From Firmicutes bacterium UBA4975 (GTDB taxonomy: Bacteria > Bacillota > Proteinivoracia > UBA4975): a stretch of DNA of 7,793 bases. Shown piece by piece: positions 1 to 7,793 of the stretch. The stretch spans positions 22,814 to 30,606 of the forward strand of contig DGZR01000067.1 of assembly GCA_002397155.1 (NCBI GenBank), read 5' to 3'. Below the pieces are notes generated by a model. That model had not been told where the DNA came from. It did no database searches and was given only the letters and a program-made list of their open reading frames with translations. The stretch's first letter is position 1. Each line of letters opens with the position of its first letter. Made by a program: the position numbers and the translations under genes.

Positions 1-1768
<1,768 letters not shown>

Positions 1769-1770
<2 letters not shown>

Positions 1771-1774
1771 GAGA
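1769..1774 (+). promoter_or_regulatory. Ribosome binding site of gyrA
   Basis: AGGAGA overlaps the gyrB stop codon and lies 9 bases before the gyrA ATG. The 13-base gap between the genes and the absence of any terminator suggest a gyrB-gyrA operon with coupled translation. Confidence 0.7.
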
Positions 1775-1783
1775 GAGCTTTAG

Positions 1784-4222
1784 ATGAAAGAGTTTACCCA
1801 CGGTAAGATTCTGCCCCGGGAAGTCAGCGCAGAAATGAAGCAGTCCTTCATGGACTACGCCATGAGCGTCATTACCGCCCGCGCTCTGCCCGACGTCAGG
1901 GACGGCCTAAAACCCGCCCACCGGCGCATTCTTTACGCCATGAATGAGCTGGGCTTAAGCCCGGGCAAGGGCTATAAAAAATCCGTCCGGGTGGTGGGTG
2001 AAGTCTTGGGTAAGTACCACCCCCATGGCGATGTGGCCCTGTACGACACAATGGTGCGGATGGCCCAGGACTTTTCGATCCGCTATCCCCTGGTCGACGG
2101 ACACGGCAACTTTGGCTCGGTGGACGGGGATTCTGCCGCAGCTATGAGGTACACCGAGGTGCGCCTGACCAGGCTGGCTACGGTGATGCTGGCAGACCTC
2201 GAAAAGGACACCGTCGACTTCATTGCAAACTTCGACGATACCCTTGAGGAACCTGCTGTTCTGCCTTCCCGTTTTCCCAACCTGATGGTCAACGGCACGG
2301 CGGGAATCGCCGTGGGCATGGCCACCAACATCCCCCCCCACAACCTGGGCGAAGTGGTGGCCGCTATTTCCGCCCTCATCGACGACCCCGATCTGTCCAG
2401 CGAAAAACTAATGAAGTACGTCAAGGGGCCGGACTTTCCCACGGCGGGCTCCATCTTGGGCCGGGAGGGGATAAAAAAGGCCTATACTACCGGCAAGGGT
2501 TCGATCACCCTGAGGGGAGAAGTGCGAATCGAAACCCAAGCTAGCGGCAAGCAGACCCTGATTGTCTCCGAGCTTCCTTACCAAGTGAACAAAGCCAGAC
2601 TCATTGAGAAAATCGCCGACCTGGTTCGAGAAAAGCGAATTGACGGCATAACCGACCTTAGGGATGAAAGCGACCGCCAGGGAATGCGGGTGGTCATCGA
2701 GCTGCGCCGGGACGCCAATCCCCATATCGTCCTCAACCACCTGTACAAGTACACCCAACTGCAACAGGGATTTGGCATCAACCTGCTGGCCCTGGTGAAC
2801 AACCGGCCGACCGTGCTGACCCTAAGGGAAATGCTCTACCACTACCTGGTCCATCAGCGGGAAATCGTCACCCGCCGCACCCAGTTTGAACTGAATAAGG
2901 CCGAAGAAAGACTGCACATACTGGCCGGTTTTAAGATTGCCCTGGACAATCTCGACTTGGCGATTGCGACAATCCGCAGTTCCAAGGACGGCGACGAGGC
3001 CCGGACTCGGCTCATGGCCTGTCTGCCCCTGAGCAAGATTCAGGCCCAGGCGATTCTGGACATGCGCCTCCAGCGCCTTACCGGCCTGGAAAGAGAAAAA
3101 ATCCAGCAAGAGTTTGCCGAGCTGACGGAAAAAGTGCGCAGTCTCAAAGAAATCCTGGCCGACCCCCGGCTGGTGGACGCCCTGATCAAAGAAGAGCTGG
3201 AGGAAGTGGCAAAAAGGCACGGGGATAAGCGGCGAACCCGGGTGGTCAACAAGGACGGGGACTTTGAAATAGAAGACCTGATCGCCGATGAGGACGTGGT
3301 CATTACCATCACCCACCACGGCTACATCAAGCGGATTCCCGCCAGCACCTACCGCAGCCAGAACCGGGGGGGGCGGGGCATCGCCGCCCTCAATAAGCGG
3401 GAGGACGACTTCGTCACCCATCTTTTTATCACCTCAACCCACAAGAACATCCTCTTTTTCACCAATTTTGGCCAGATGTACCGCAAAAAAGTCTACGAGA
3501 TCCCCGAAGCCAGCCGCAACGCCCGGGGCACCGCCTTGATCAACATAATCCCTCTGCGCAGGGGAGAAAAGATCAGCGCCGTCATCCAGGTCCTAGAATT
3601 TTCCCCGGAAACCTACTTAGTAATGGCGACCCGCACGGGGTTTGTGAAAAAAACCAGCCTGGACCAATTCGACACCAACTTGCGCTCGGGCTTGATCGCT
3701 ACCAAACTGGTGGAAAAAGACGAGTTGATCGGGGTCAAGCTGACCAGCGGCCACCAGGAGATAATGCTCATAACCCAAGGGGGGCAAGCCATCCGCTTTA
3801 CCGAAGACGAAATACGGCCCATGGGCCGGGTCACCCGGGGAGTGAGGGGGATCAGGCTGGGTGCCGGAGATCAAGTGGCGGAGATGGTCGCTCTGGGCCG
3901 GGAAGGTCACATTTTGCTCATCACCGAAGAGGGCTATGGCAAGCGGGTGGAAACCATCGAATTCCGGGCTCAAGGCCGGGGGGGCAAGGGAGTAAAGGCC
4001 ATCGGCCTAACCGAAAAAAGCGGCGGCCTCGTCGCAGGCAAGTATGTCACCCCCGAAGACGACCTGATGATCGTCACGGTCAAGGGTGTTTTAATCCGGC
4101 AAAAAGTCGACGGCATCTCCATCTTGCGCCGACCCGCCCGCGGAGTAAAACTGCTAAAACTGGACCCCGGCGACCAGGCTGTGGCTGTCGCCAGTCTCAT
4201 TGCCGAAGGGGAAGATGAATAG
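1784..4222 (+). CDS. gyrA: DNA gyrase subunit A (GyrA)
   Basis: Breakage-reunion and DNA-wrapping subunit of gyrase, 812 residues, a normal full length for Firmicutes. The N-terminal winged-helix/tower part (about 1-490) includes [19 protein letters not shown] at 35-53, HPHGD at 79-83 and the catalytic Arg122-Tyr123 pair in AAMRYTE; Tyr123 forms the covalent link to DNA. The C-terminal beta-pinwheel starts near 495 and carries the GyrA box QNRGGRG at 526-532, which separates gyrase from topoisomerase IV ParC; a second box-like motif, QGRGGKG, is at 730-736. The protein ends in a short acidic tail (EGEDE). It lies 13 bases after gyrB and is followed by a terminator. Oddity: within the quinolone-resistance region, the position of E. 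coli Ser83 is Val84, while the Asp87 position is kept as Asp88. The start ATG is supported by AGGAGA nine bases upstream and by alignment of the N-terminus with the family. Confidence 0.98.
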   Translation: MKEFTHGKILPREVSAEMKQSFMDYAMSVITARALPDVRDGLKPAHRRILYAMNELGLSPGKGYKKSVRVVGEVLGKYHPHGDVALYDTMVRMAQDFSIRYPLVDGHGNFGSVDGDSAAAMRYTEVRLTRLATVMLADLEKDTVDFIANFDDTLEEPAVLPSRFPNLMVNGTAGIAVGMATNIPPHNLGEVVAAISALIDDPDLSSEKLMKYVKGPDFPTAGSILGREGIKKAYTTGKGSITLRGEVRIETQASGKQTLIVSELPYQVNKARLIEKIADLVREKRIDGITDLRDESDRQGMRVVIELRRDANPHIVLNHLYKYTQLQQGFGINLLALVNNRPTVLTLREMLYHYLVHQREIVTRRTQFELNKAEERLHILAGFKIALDNLDLAIATIRSSKDGDEARTRLMACLPLSKIQAQAILDMRLQRLTGLEREKIQQEFAELTEKVRSLKEILADPRLVDALIKEELEEVAKRHGDKRRTRVVNKDGDFEIEDLIADEDVVITITHHGYIKRIPASTYRSQNRGGRGIAALNKREDDFVTHLFITSTHKNILFFTNFGQMYRKKVYEIPEASRNARGTALINIIPLRRGEKISAVIQVLEFSPETYLVMATRTGFVKKTSLDQFDTNLRSGLIATKLVEKDELIGVKLTSGHQEIMLITQGGQAIRFTEDEIRPMGRVTRGVRGIRLGAGDQVAEMVALGREGHILLITEEGYGKRVETIEFRAQGRGGKGVKAIGLTEKSGGLVAGKYVTPEDDLMIVTVKGVLIRQKVDGISILRRPARGVKLLKLDPGDQAVAVASLIAEGEDE

Positions 4223-4231
4223 AGCTTAAAC

Positions 4232-4258
4232 GGCCTCCGCCCAGGAGGTCTTTTTTTT
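4232..4258 (+). terminator. Rho-independent terminator after gyrA
   Basis: GGCCTCC (4232-4238) pairs with GGAGGTC (4244-4250) in a 7-bp stem with one G-U pair and a 5-base GCCCA loop, followed directly by eight T residues (4251-4258). It begins 10 bases after the gyrA stop. It should end the gyrBA transcript and separate it from the NHEJ cluster, though some read-through is possible because I see no strong promoter before ku. Confidence 0.88.
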
Positions 4259-4298
4259 ATTTCCGGCAAATGGGGCAAAATAAAAAAACTAAACAGAA

Positions 4299-4304
4299 GA
4301 GGGG
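4299..4304 (+). promoter_or_regulatory. Ribosome binding site of ku
   Basis: GAGGGG lies 6 bases before the ATG at 4311 and supports that start. The A-rich stretch 4277-4293 before it could hold a -10 element (CAAAAT or TAAAAA), but no convincing -35 partner or sporulation-sigma pattern is visible, so I do not call a promoter. Confidence 0.6.
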
Positions 4305-4310
4305 TAAAGT

Positions 4311-5135
4311 ATGCGCCCGATTTGGAAAGGGGCGGTCAGTTTCGGGCTGGTCAATATCCCGGTAAAGATGTACTCCGCCAGCGAAGACAAGTCCCTAAAA
4401 TTCAAGTTTCTCCACAGCAAGTGCAATACGCCACTAAAATATCAGCGGATCTGCCCCCGCTGCGAACAAGAGGTGGAATGGGCGGAGATCGTCCGGGGCT
4501 ACGAGTACCAAAAGGAGAGGTTTATCGTCTTGACGGATGAGGATTTTGCGGCTATTCCCACGGAAAAGTCCAGGACAATCGACATCCTTGATTTTTGTCG
4601 GCTAGAAGAAATTGACCCAATATTTTTTGAAAAGAGCTACTACCTGGGTCCGGAGGAGACGGGAAAAAAAGCATACAATTTGCTGGTCAGCGCTCTGGGG
4701 GACACCGGCCGGGTTGCGGTGGCCAAAGTGGTCATCCGTTCCAAACAGGCCCTGGCCACCCTGCGCATATACAAAAACGTCTTGGTCATGGAGACGATGA
4801 AGTTCCCCGACGAAGTGCGGTCCCAATTGGAAGTGCCGGGGGTTGAAGGGGAGGTGGCGGCCGGTGAAAGGGAGCTCTCCATGGCGACCCAGTTGGTGGA
4901 GAACATGACCGCTCCCTTTGCTCCCGAGAAGTACACCGACGACTACCGCCGGGCCCTCCTCGACTTGGTAGAGGCCAAGCTGGCTGGAGAACAGCCCGGT
5001 CCCGCCCCGACCCCTCCGGGAGAAGGAGTGGCCGACTTGATGGAGTCTTTGCGGGCCAGCCTGGAGGCCTTAGAAAAAGAAAAGTTCACTCCCGCCGGAG
5101 AAGAAAAAGGCAAGCGCAAGGGCCGGGTGGGCTAG
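4311..5135 (+). CDS. ku: Ku homodimer, NHEJ DNA end-binding protein
   Basis: Bacterial Ku, 274 residues, the usual size for a protein made of the Ku core (beta-barrel ring) plus a short tail. Bacterial Ku forms a homodimeric ring that threads onto double-strand break ends and recruits LigD. Recognisable parts are the N-terminal RPIWKGAVSFGLVNIPVKMY (2-21), the Cys cluster C38...CPRC (48-51), FIVLTDEDF (71-79), the IDPIFFEKSYYLGPE segment (101-115), and VAKVVIRSKQ followed by LRIY (137-154). The core ends near residue 222; a Pro-rich linker (229-236), a short helix and a basic tail KGKRKGRVG follow, matching the basic tails that bind DNA in other bacterial Ku proteins. It is the first gene after the gyrA terminator, and its TAG stop shares its last base with the GTG start of the ligase, so the two are almost certainly co-transcribed and coupled. 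In Bacillus subtilis the equivalent genes are used in spores; use here is inference. Confidence 0.96.
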   Translation: MRPIWKGAVSFGLVNIPVKMYSASEDKSLKFKFLHSKCNTPLKYQRICPRCEQEVEWAEIVRGYEYQKERFIVLTDEDFAAIPTEKSRTIDILDFCRLEEIDPIFFEKSYYLGPEETGKKAYNLLVSALGDTGRVAVAKVVIRSKQALATLRIYKNVLVMETMKFPDEVRSQLEVPGVEGEVAAGERELSMATQLVENMTAPFAPEKYTDDYRRALLDLVEAKLAGEQPGPAPTPPGEGVADLMESLRASLEALEKEKFTPAGEEKGKRKGRVG

Positions 5136-6037
5136 TGGAACCGGGGCAGACCAAGGTCATGGAGCCGATTTTGTCCTCGGACCTTCCCCGAGGGCCGGGC
5201 TATACTTACCAGGTTAAGTGGGACGGGGTGAGGATGCTGGCTTTTATCAGCCAGGGAAGTGTCATCCTGCAAAATAAAAAAGGGAACCTGAAAACTCGCT
5301 CCTTTCCCGAACTCAATTGCCTGGCCGGCCTGGCGGGACAGCCCCTGGTATTGGATGGAGAGCTGGTGGTAATCTGCCGGGGCAGGGCGGATTTTCCCCA
5401 AATCCTCCGCCGCAATTTTGCCCGGGATCCTTGGCCCGGGGCCCCGGCAGTCTCTTACGTCGTCTTTGATCTGCTCTGCTTGGCCGGGCAGGATCTGCGT
5501 TTTCGCTCCCTGGGTTTCAGGCAGGAAACGCTGGCCGGTCTGGGGCTGCCCCAGGGCCCCGCCACCCTCATCGACGATTTCTCAGACGGCGAGGGTCTGT
5601 ACGCCCTGACCAAGGAGAAGGGCTGGGAAGGGGTGGTGGCAAAGGACCTGGCCAGTCCTTACCGCCCGGGAAAATCTCCCTCCTGGCTAAAGATCAAGAA
5701 TCGGCGCCGGGACAGTTTCTGGGTGGTGGGCTACGTCAGCCGGCAGGGGCGTTTGGCTTCCTTGCTCCTGGGCTTTGACTTTGGCCAGGGCATCCGCTTT
5801 GCCGGAGGGGTGGGCAGCGGGCTGGGGAAAAAAGGGCTCTATCTTTTGGACCAGTCCCTGCCTATGCTGGCCCTGGCCATTCCCCCTTTTCCCCCTGCAA
5901 AAATAAAAGGGGCGACCTGGATCAAGCCGGTTATAGAGGCCCAGGTGGAATACATGGAGTGGACCGAAGGGCTGACCCTAAGGGCCCCCGTCCTCAAAAG
6001 CCTGACACTGGAGGGCAAAGAAATTGCAATACATTGA
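5135..6037 (+). CDS. ligD: Stand-alone LigD-type ATP-dependent DNA ligase (NHEJ)
   Basis: ATP-dependent DNA ligase of 300 residues, the size of the isolated LigD ligase domain (nucleotidyltransferase plus OB fold). It should seal nicks and broken ends held by Ku, through an enzyme-AMP intermediate on Lys28. Motifs in order: I, VKWDGVR with Lys28; TRSFPEL at 54-60; III, LDGE at 73-76; IIIa, VVFDLL at 109-114; IV, EGVVAK at 165-170; V, WLKIK at 184-188. The C-terminal part carries the LigD-like segment TWIKPVIEAQVEYMEWTEG (261-279) with LRAPVLKSL after it. Oddity: motif I has Gln26 where many ligases have Glu. There is no polymerase or phosphoesterase domain in this polypeptide. The start chosen is GTG at 5135, overlapping the ku stop by one base; an ATG at 5159 is an in-frame alternative giving MEPILSSDLP, close to the usual family start, and cannot be excluded. 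The downstream gene supplies the polymerase. Confidence 0.94.
   Translation: MEPGQTKVMEPILSSDLPRGPGYTYQVKWDGVRMLAFISQGSVILQNKKGNLKTRSFPELNCLAGLAGQPLVLDGELVVICRGRADFPQILRRNFARDPWPGAPAVSYVVFDLLCLAGQDLRFRSLGFRQETLAGLGLPQGPATLIDDFSDGEGLYALTKEKGWEGVVAKDLASPYRPGKSPSWLKIKNRRRDSFWVVGYVSRQGRLASLLLGFDFGQGIRFAGGVGSGLGKKGLYLLDQSLPMLALAIPPFPPAKIKGATWIKPVIEAQVEYMEWTEGLTLRAPVLKSLTLEGKEIAIH
6010..6015 (+). promoter_or_regulatory. Ribosome binding site that fixes the TTG start of the polymerase gene
   Basis: GGAGGG lies inside the end of the ligase gene, 8 bases before TTG 6024. No ATG or GTG is available in this frame nearby, and the frame is closed by TGA at 6003-6005, so this site decides the start and implies independent initiation within the 14-base gene overlap. 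Confidence 0.8.
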
Positions 6038-6923
6038 CATTCAGGGTCGGGAAGTGGGGATATCCCATCCCGAAAAGGTTCTCTGGCCCCAGACCGGCAC
6101 TACCAAGGGGCAGATGCTGGACTACTACATAAATATTTCTCCCCTGCTCCTGCCTTGTCTCCAGGGACGCTTGGTCTCACTGCAGCGTTTCCCCCACGGG
6201 GTGGAGAAAAAAGGGTTTTACCAAAAAAACTGCCCGGCCAACGCCCCGGACTGGATAAAGACCCATAGGCTTCCGGGCAAAAAGGGGGGGGAGACTAATT
6301 TTATCCTGGTAGAGGACTTGCCCACCCTGGTCTGGCTGGTCAACTCGGGGGTGATTGAATTTCACCCATGGCTTTCCCGAATCGGCAACCTGGACAATCC
6401 GGACTATGGGGTTTTTGACCTGGACCCAATGGAAAAGTACGGCATAGATGAAGTGCGCTTGGTCGCCCAATTCATTGGCCGGCTGCTGGACAAACTGGGC
6501 TTGGTTGGCCGAGTTAAGACTTCTGGAGCGACGGGCCTGCAGATATTTGTCCCCATCAAGCCGATTTATCCCTACCCAAAAGTGCGAGATTTTATCCATG
6601 CTTGCTCCGTAGTGGTGCAGCGGGCGTTTCCCCAGTGGACCACCTTGGAAAGGAGCGTTGACCGGCGGGAAGGGAAGATCTACCTGGACTACCTGCAAAA
6701 CGCCCGGGGGCAGACCATCGTTTCTGCCTATAGTCTGCGGCCCCAACCTGTGCCCAGCCTGTCTTATCCCCTGGAGTGGGATGATCTGAACCGGCCCCTC
6801 GATCCTCGGTCCTACACCTTGTCCTCCCTGAAAAACTTGGGGATTTTTCCCGATTGGGTGGGAAAAATACCGGGCCAGCCCCTGGAAAACGCCGTCGCCT
6901 CCTTGAAGAATATGCTATACTGA
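6024..6923 (+). CDS. ligD: Stand-alone LigD-type primase-polymerase (NHEJ polymerase)
   Basis: Archaeo-eukaryotic-primase-type polymerase matching the LigD POL domain, 299 residues, a full single domain. Such enzymes fill gaps and add nucleotides, usually with a preference for ribonucleotides, at Ku-bound ends before ligation. Seen here: KVLWP (18-22), GFYQKNCP (64-71), the FHPW motif with His114, the metal-binding pair FDLDP with Asp132 and Asp134, KTSGATGLQIFVP (165-177), and the third metal ligand Asp222 in YLDYLQN, followed by AYSLR (235-239). Oddity: the SGxxGLH motif of mycobacterial and Pseudomonas LigD, whose His contacts the incoming nucleotide, ends in Gln173. Start is TTG at 6024, well supported by GGAGGG 8 bases upstream; the first 14 bases overlap the ligase gene in another frame. 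In Bacillus LigD the order ligase-polymerase is the same but fused. The polymerase call is firm; its activity with Gln173 is not proven. Confidence 0.94.
   Translation: MQYIDIQGREVGISHPEKVLWPQTGTTKGQMLDYYINISPLLLPCLQGRLVSLQRFPHGVEKKGFYQKNCPANAPDWIKTHRLPGKKGGETNFILVEDLPTLVWLVNSGVIEFHPWLSRIGNLDNPDYGVFDLDPMEKYGIDEVRLVAQFIGRLLDKLGLVGRVKTSGATGLQIFVPIKPIYPYPKVRDFIHACSVVVQRAFPQWTTLERSVDRREGKIYLDYLQNARGQTIVSAYSLRPQPVPSLSYPLEWDDLNRPLDPRSYTLSSLKNLGIFPDWVGKIPGQPLENAVASLKNMLY
6913..6921 (+). promoter_or_regulatory. Possible extended -10 promoter for the EF-G-like gene
   Basis: TGCTATACT at the very end of the polymerase gene matches an extended -10 element (TGn followed by TATACT). No good -35 hexamer sits 17 bases upstream (CGTCGC). 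If used, it would give a leader of about 70 bases. No terminator is seen between the polymerase gene and the next gene, so read-through from the NHEJ cluster is equally possible. Confidence 0.3.
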
Positions 6924-6983
6924 TTTTTGAGAAGCAGGATATTTTTTCGGCCAAGTAGAAGTTATTGCGGTGGACCAATTGTG

Positions 6984-6989
6984 AGGAGG
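6984..6989 (+). promoter_or_regulatory. Ribosome binding site that fixes the TTG start of the EF-G-like gene
   Basis: A perfect AGGAGG lies 7 bases before TTG 6997, and the protein reads KNYTSEKLRNISIIGH directly after it, matching the usual N-terminus of EF-G-type factors. No in-frame ATG or GTG is placed as well. Confidence 0.85.
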
Positions 6990-6996
6990 AGATTTT

Positions 6997-7793
6997 TTGA
7001 AGAACTACACCAGTGAGAAGTTGCGCAATATTAGCATTATTGGACACGGTAGTTCCGGGAAAACAACCTTGACGGAAAGCATGCTCTTTTATTCCGGGGC
7101 CATTCAACGGATAGGCCGGGTAGAAGACGGGACCACCACCACCGATTATGATTCAGACGAAGTAAAAAAACAGATAACTATCAACGCGTCGGTCGCCCCG
7201 GTGGAATGGCAGGAGTACCGGCTTAATCTTATCGATACCCCGGGCTACTTTGACTTTGTCGGAGAGGTTATCAGCTCCCTCAGGGTGGTTGAAGCGGCCC
7301 TGGTCACCCTGTGCGCAGTGTCGGGGGTAGAGGTGGGCAGCGAAAAGGTTTGGCTTCTGGCAGAAAAACGAGCCTTGCCCCGGATTATCTTTATGAACAA
7401 AATGGACAGGGAAAACGCCAACTTTGCAAAGACCCTGGCCGAAGCCCAGGATCACTTTGGCGCCCGGGTGGTCCCCATCCAACTGCCCATCGGCAGCCAG
7501 GAGGATTTTAAAGGCGTGGTGGATATTCTCCAGATGAAGGCCCATGTATACTCCGATGGCAAGTATGAAATCGCCGATATCCCCGCCGGCCTGGCGGAAC
7601 AGGCGCGTAAATATCGGGAGCAACTAGTAGAACTCGCCGCAGAAACCGACGACGAACTGACCCTAAAGTACCTGGAAGGGGAAGAACTGTCCGGGGAGGA
7701 AATCCTCCGGGGGCTGCGGCAGGCGGTAGGAGGGGCTAAACTCTATCCCCTGCTCTGCGGCTCCGCGACCAAGGGCATCGGCGTCCGGGAGCT
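6997..7793 (+). CDS. EF-G-like translational GTPase (EF-G-2 type), 3' end missing
   Basis: First 265 codons of an elongation-factor-G-like GTPase; a full protein would be about 680-700 residues. G domain motifs: G1 GHGSSGKT at 16-23, a switch I region with GRVEDGTTTTDY at 40-51 and ITI at 60-62, G3 DTPGYFDF at 80-87, G4 NKMD at 134-137 and G5 GSAT at 255-258. Residues about 160-240 match the G' insert of EF-G. It differs from the main EF-G (fusA) in its P-loop (AHIDAGKT there), in switch I (usually RGITI), and in having Tyr84 where canonical translational GTPases have the catalytic His of DTPGH. The GTTTTDY and DxPGYxDFVGE patterns resemble what I recall of Thermus thermophilus EF-G-2, so I assign it to that paralogous group rather than to the housekeeping fusA. 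Role is unproven; ribosome binding with altered GTP hydrolysis is likely. Start TTG, with AGGAGG 7 bases upstream. It follows the NHEJ polymerase gene by 73 bases; a functional link is not evident. Confidence 0.88.
   Translation, partial: MKNYTSEKLRNISIIGHGSSGKTTLTESMLFYSGAIQRIGRVEDGTTTTDYDSDEVKKQITINASVAPVEWQEYRLNLIDTPGYFDFVGEVISSLRVVEAALVTLCAVSGVEVGSEKVWLLAEKRALPRIIFMNKMDRENANFAKTLAEAQDHFGARVVPIQLPIGSQEDFKGVVDILQMKAHVYSDGKYEIADIPAGLAEQARKYREQLVELAAETDDELTLKYLEGEELSGEEILRGLRQAVGGAKLYPLLCGSATKGIGVRE

Noticed and set aside
2822..3421. 199-codon antisense open frame inside gyrA
   Set aside because: It is a composition shadow of the gyrA codons and has no recognisable domain or independent context.
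3971..3991. Second GyrA-box-like motif QGRGGKG at residues 730-736 as a novel feature
   Set aside because: Degenerate box-like GRGGKG motifs recur in the blades of ordinary GyrA pinwheels, so it is unlikely to be special.
4243..4249. AGGAGGT in the gyrA terminator as a ribosome binding site
   Set aside because: It forms the 3' arm of the hairpin, is followed by the T tract, and has no start codon at proper spacing.
4251..4296. SigmaA or sigmaG promoter for the ku cluster
   Set aside because: The A/T-rich leader offers only CAAAAT/TAAAAA-like elements without a credible -35 partner, and no CATnnTA-type sigmaG -10 element is present.
4270..4365. 31-codon ORF starting between gyrA and ku
   Set aside because: It overlaps the ku ribosome binding site and start in another frame, has no SD at a useful distance, and is basic only because of the A-rich leader.
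6592..7107. 171-codon antisense open frame across the polymerase/EF-G-like junction
   Set aside because: It spans two well-supported genes and their intergenic signals on the other strand, and no domain is recognisable.

Overview
The window carries six genes, all on the + strand and closely packed: the 3' part of gyrB, complete gyrA, a Rho-independent terminator, a three-gene DNA non-homologous end-joining (NHEJ) cluster (Ku, stand-alone LigD-type ATP-dependent ligase, stand-alone LigD-type primase-polymerase), and the 5' part of an EF-G-like translational GTPase that runs off the right edge. I see no mobile element, CRISPR array, tRNA or rRNA. The longest non-coding stretches are 88 bp (gyrA to ku) and 73 bp (polymerase to EF-G-like gene).

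Organism (inference): a fairly GC-rich Firmicute is most likely, perhaps of the Peptococcaceae/Moorella type of anaerobic spore-formers. The reasons are adjacent gyrB-gyrA in that order, Gram-positive-like GyrB and GyrA sequences, strong AGGAGG-type ribosome binding sites, frequent GTG/TTG starts and a ligase/polymerase pair of the Bacillus LigD kind. In Firmicutes gyrB-gyrA usually lies just downstream of dnaA-dnaN-recF near oriC, so the NHEJ cluster is probably origin-proximal and co-oriented with replication. The origin itself is not in the window.

Layout: 1-1770 gyrB (5' end missing; the ATG at base 1 is an internal codon); 1784-4222 gyrA; 4232-4258 terminator; 4311-5135 ku; 5135-6037 ligase, overlapping ku by one base; 6024-6923 polymerase, overlapping the ligase by 14 bases and starting at TTG behind a strong Shine-Dalgarno site; about 6913-6921 a possible extended -10 promoter; 6997-7793 the EF-G-like gene, also starting at TTG.

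How the genes work together: GyrB and GyrA form the A2B2 gyrase that introduces negative supercoils. Ku binds broken DNA ends and recruits the ligase and polymerase, which fill and seal them. In Bacillus and Mycobacterium these two activities belong to one LigD polypeptide; here they are separate, translationally coupled proteins. No phosphoesterase domain is present. The most notable points are the split LigD, the loss of the usual His in the polymerase SGxxGLH motif (Gln here), changes at two classical quinolone-contact positions (GyrA Ser83 to Val, GyrB Asp426 to Glu, E. coli numbering), and the EF-G-2-type GTPase with Tyr in place of the catalytic His. I do not see a wholly new system; the NHEJ cluster is a variant arrangement of a known one.
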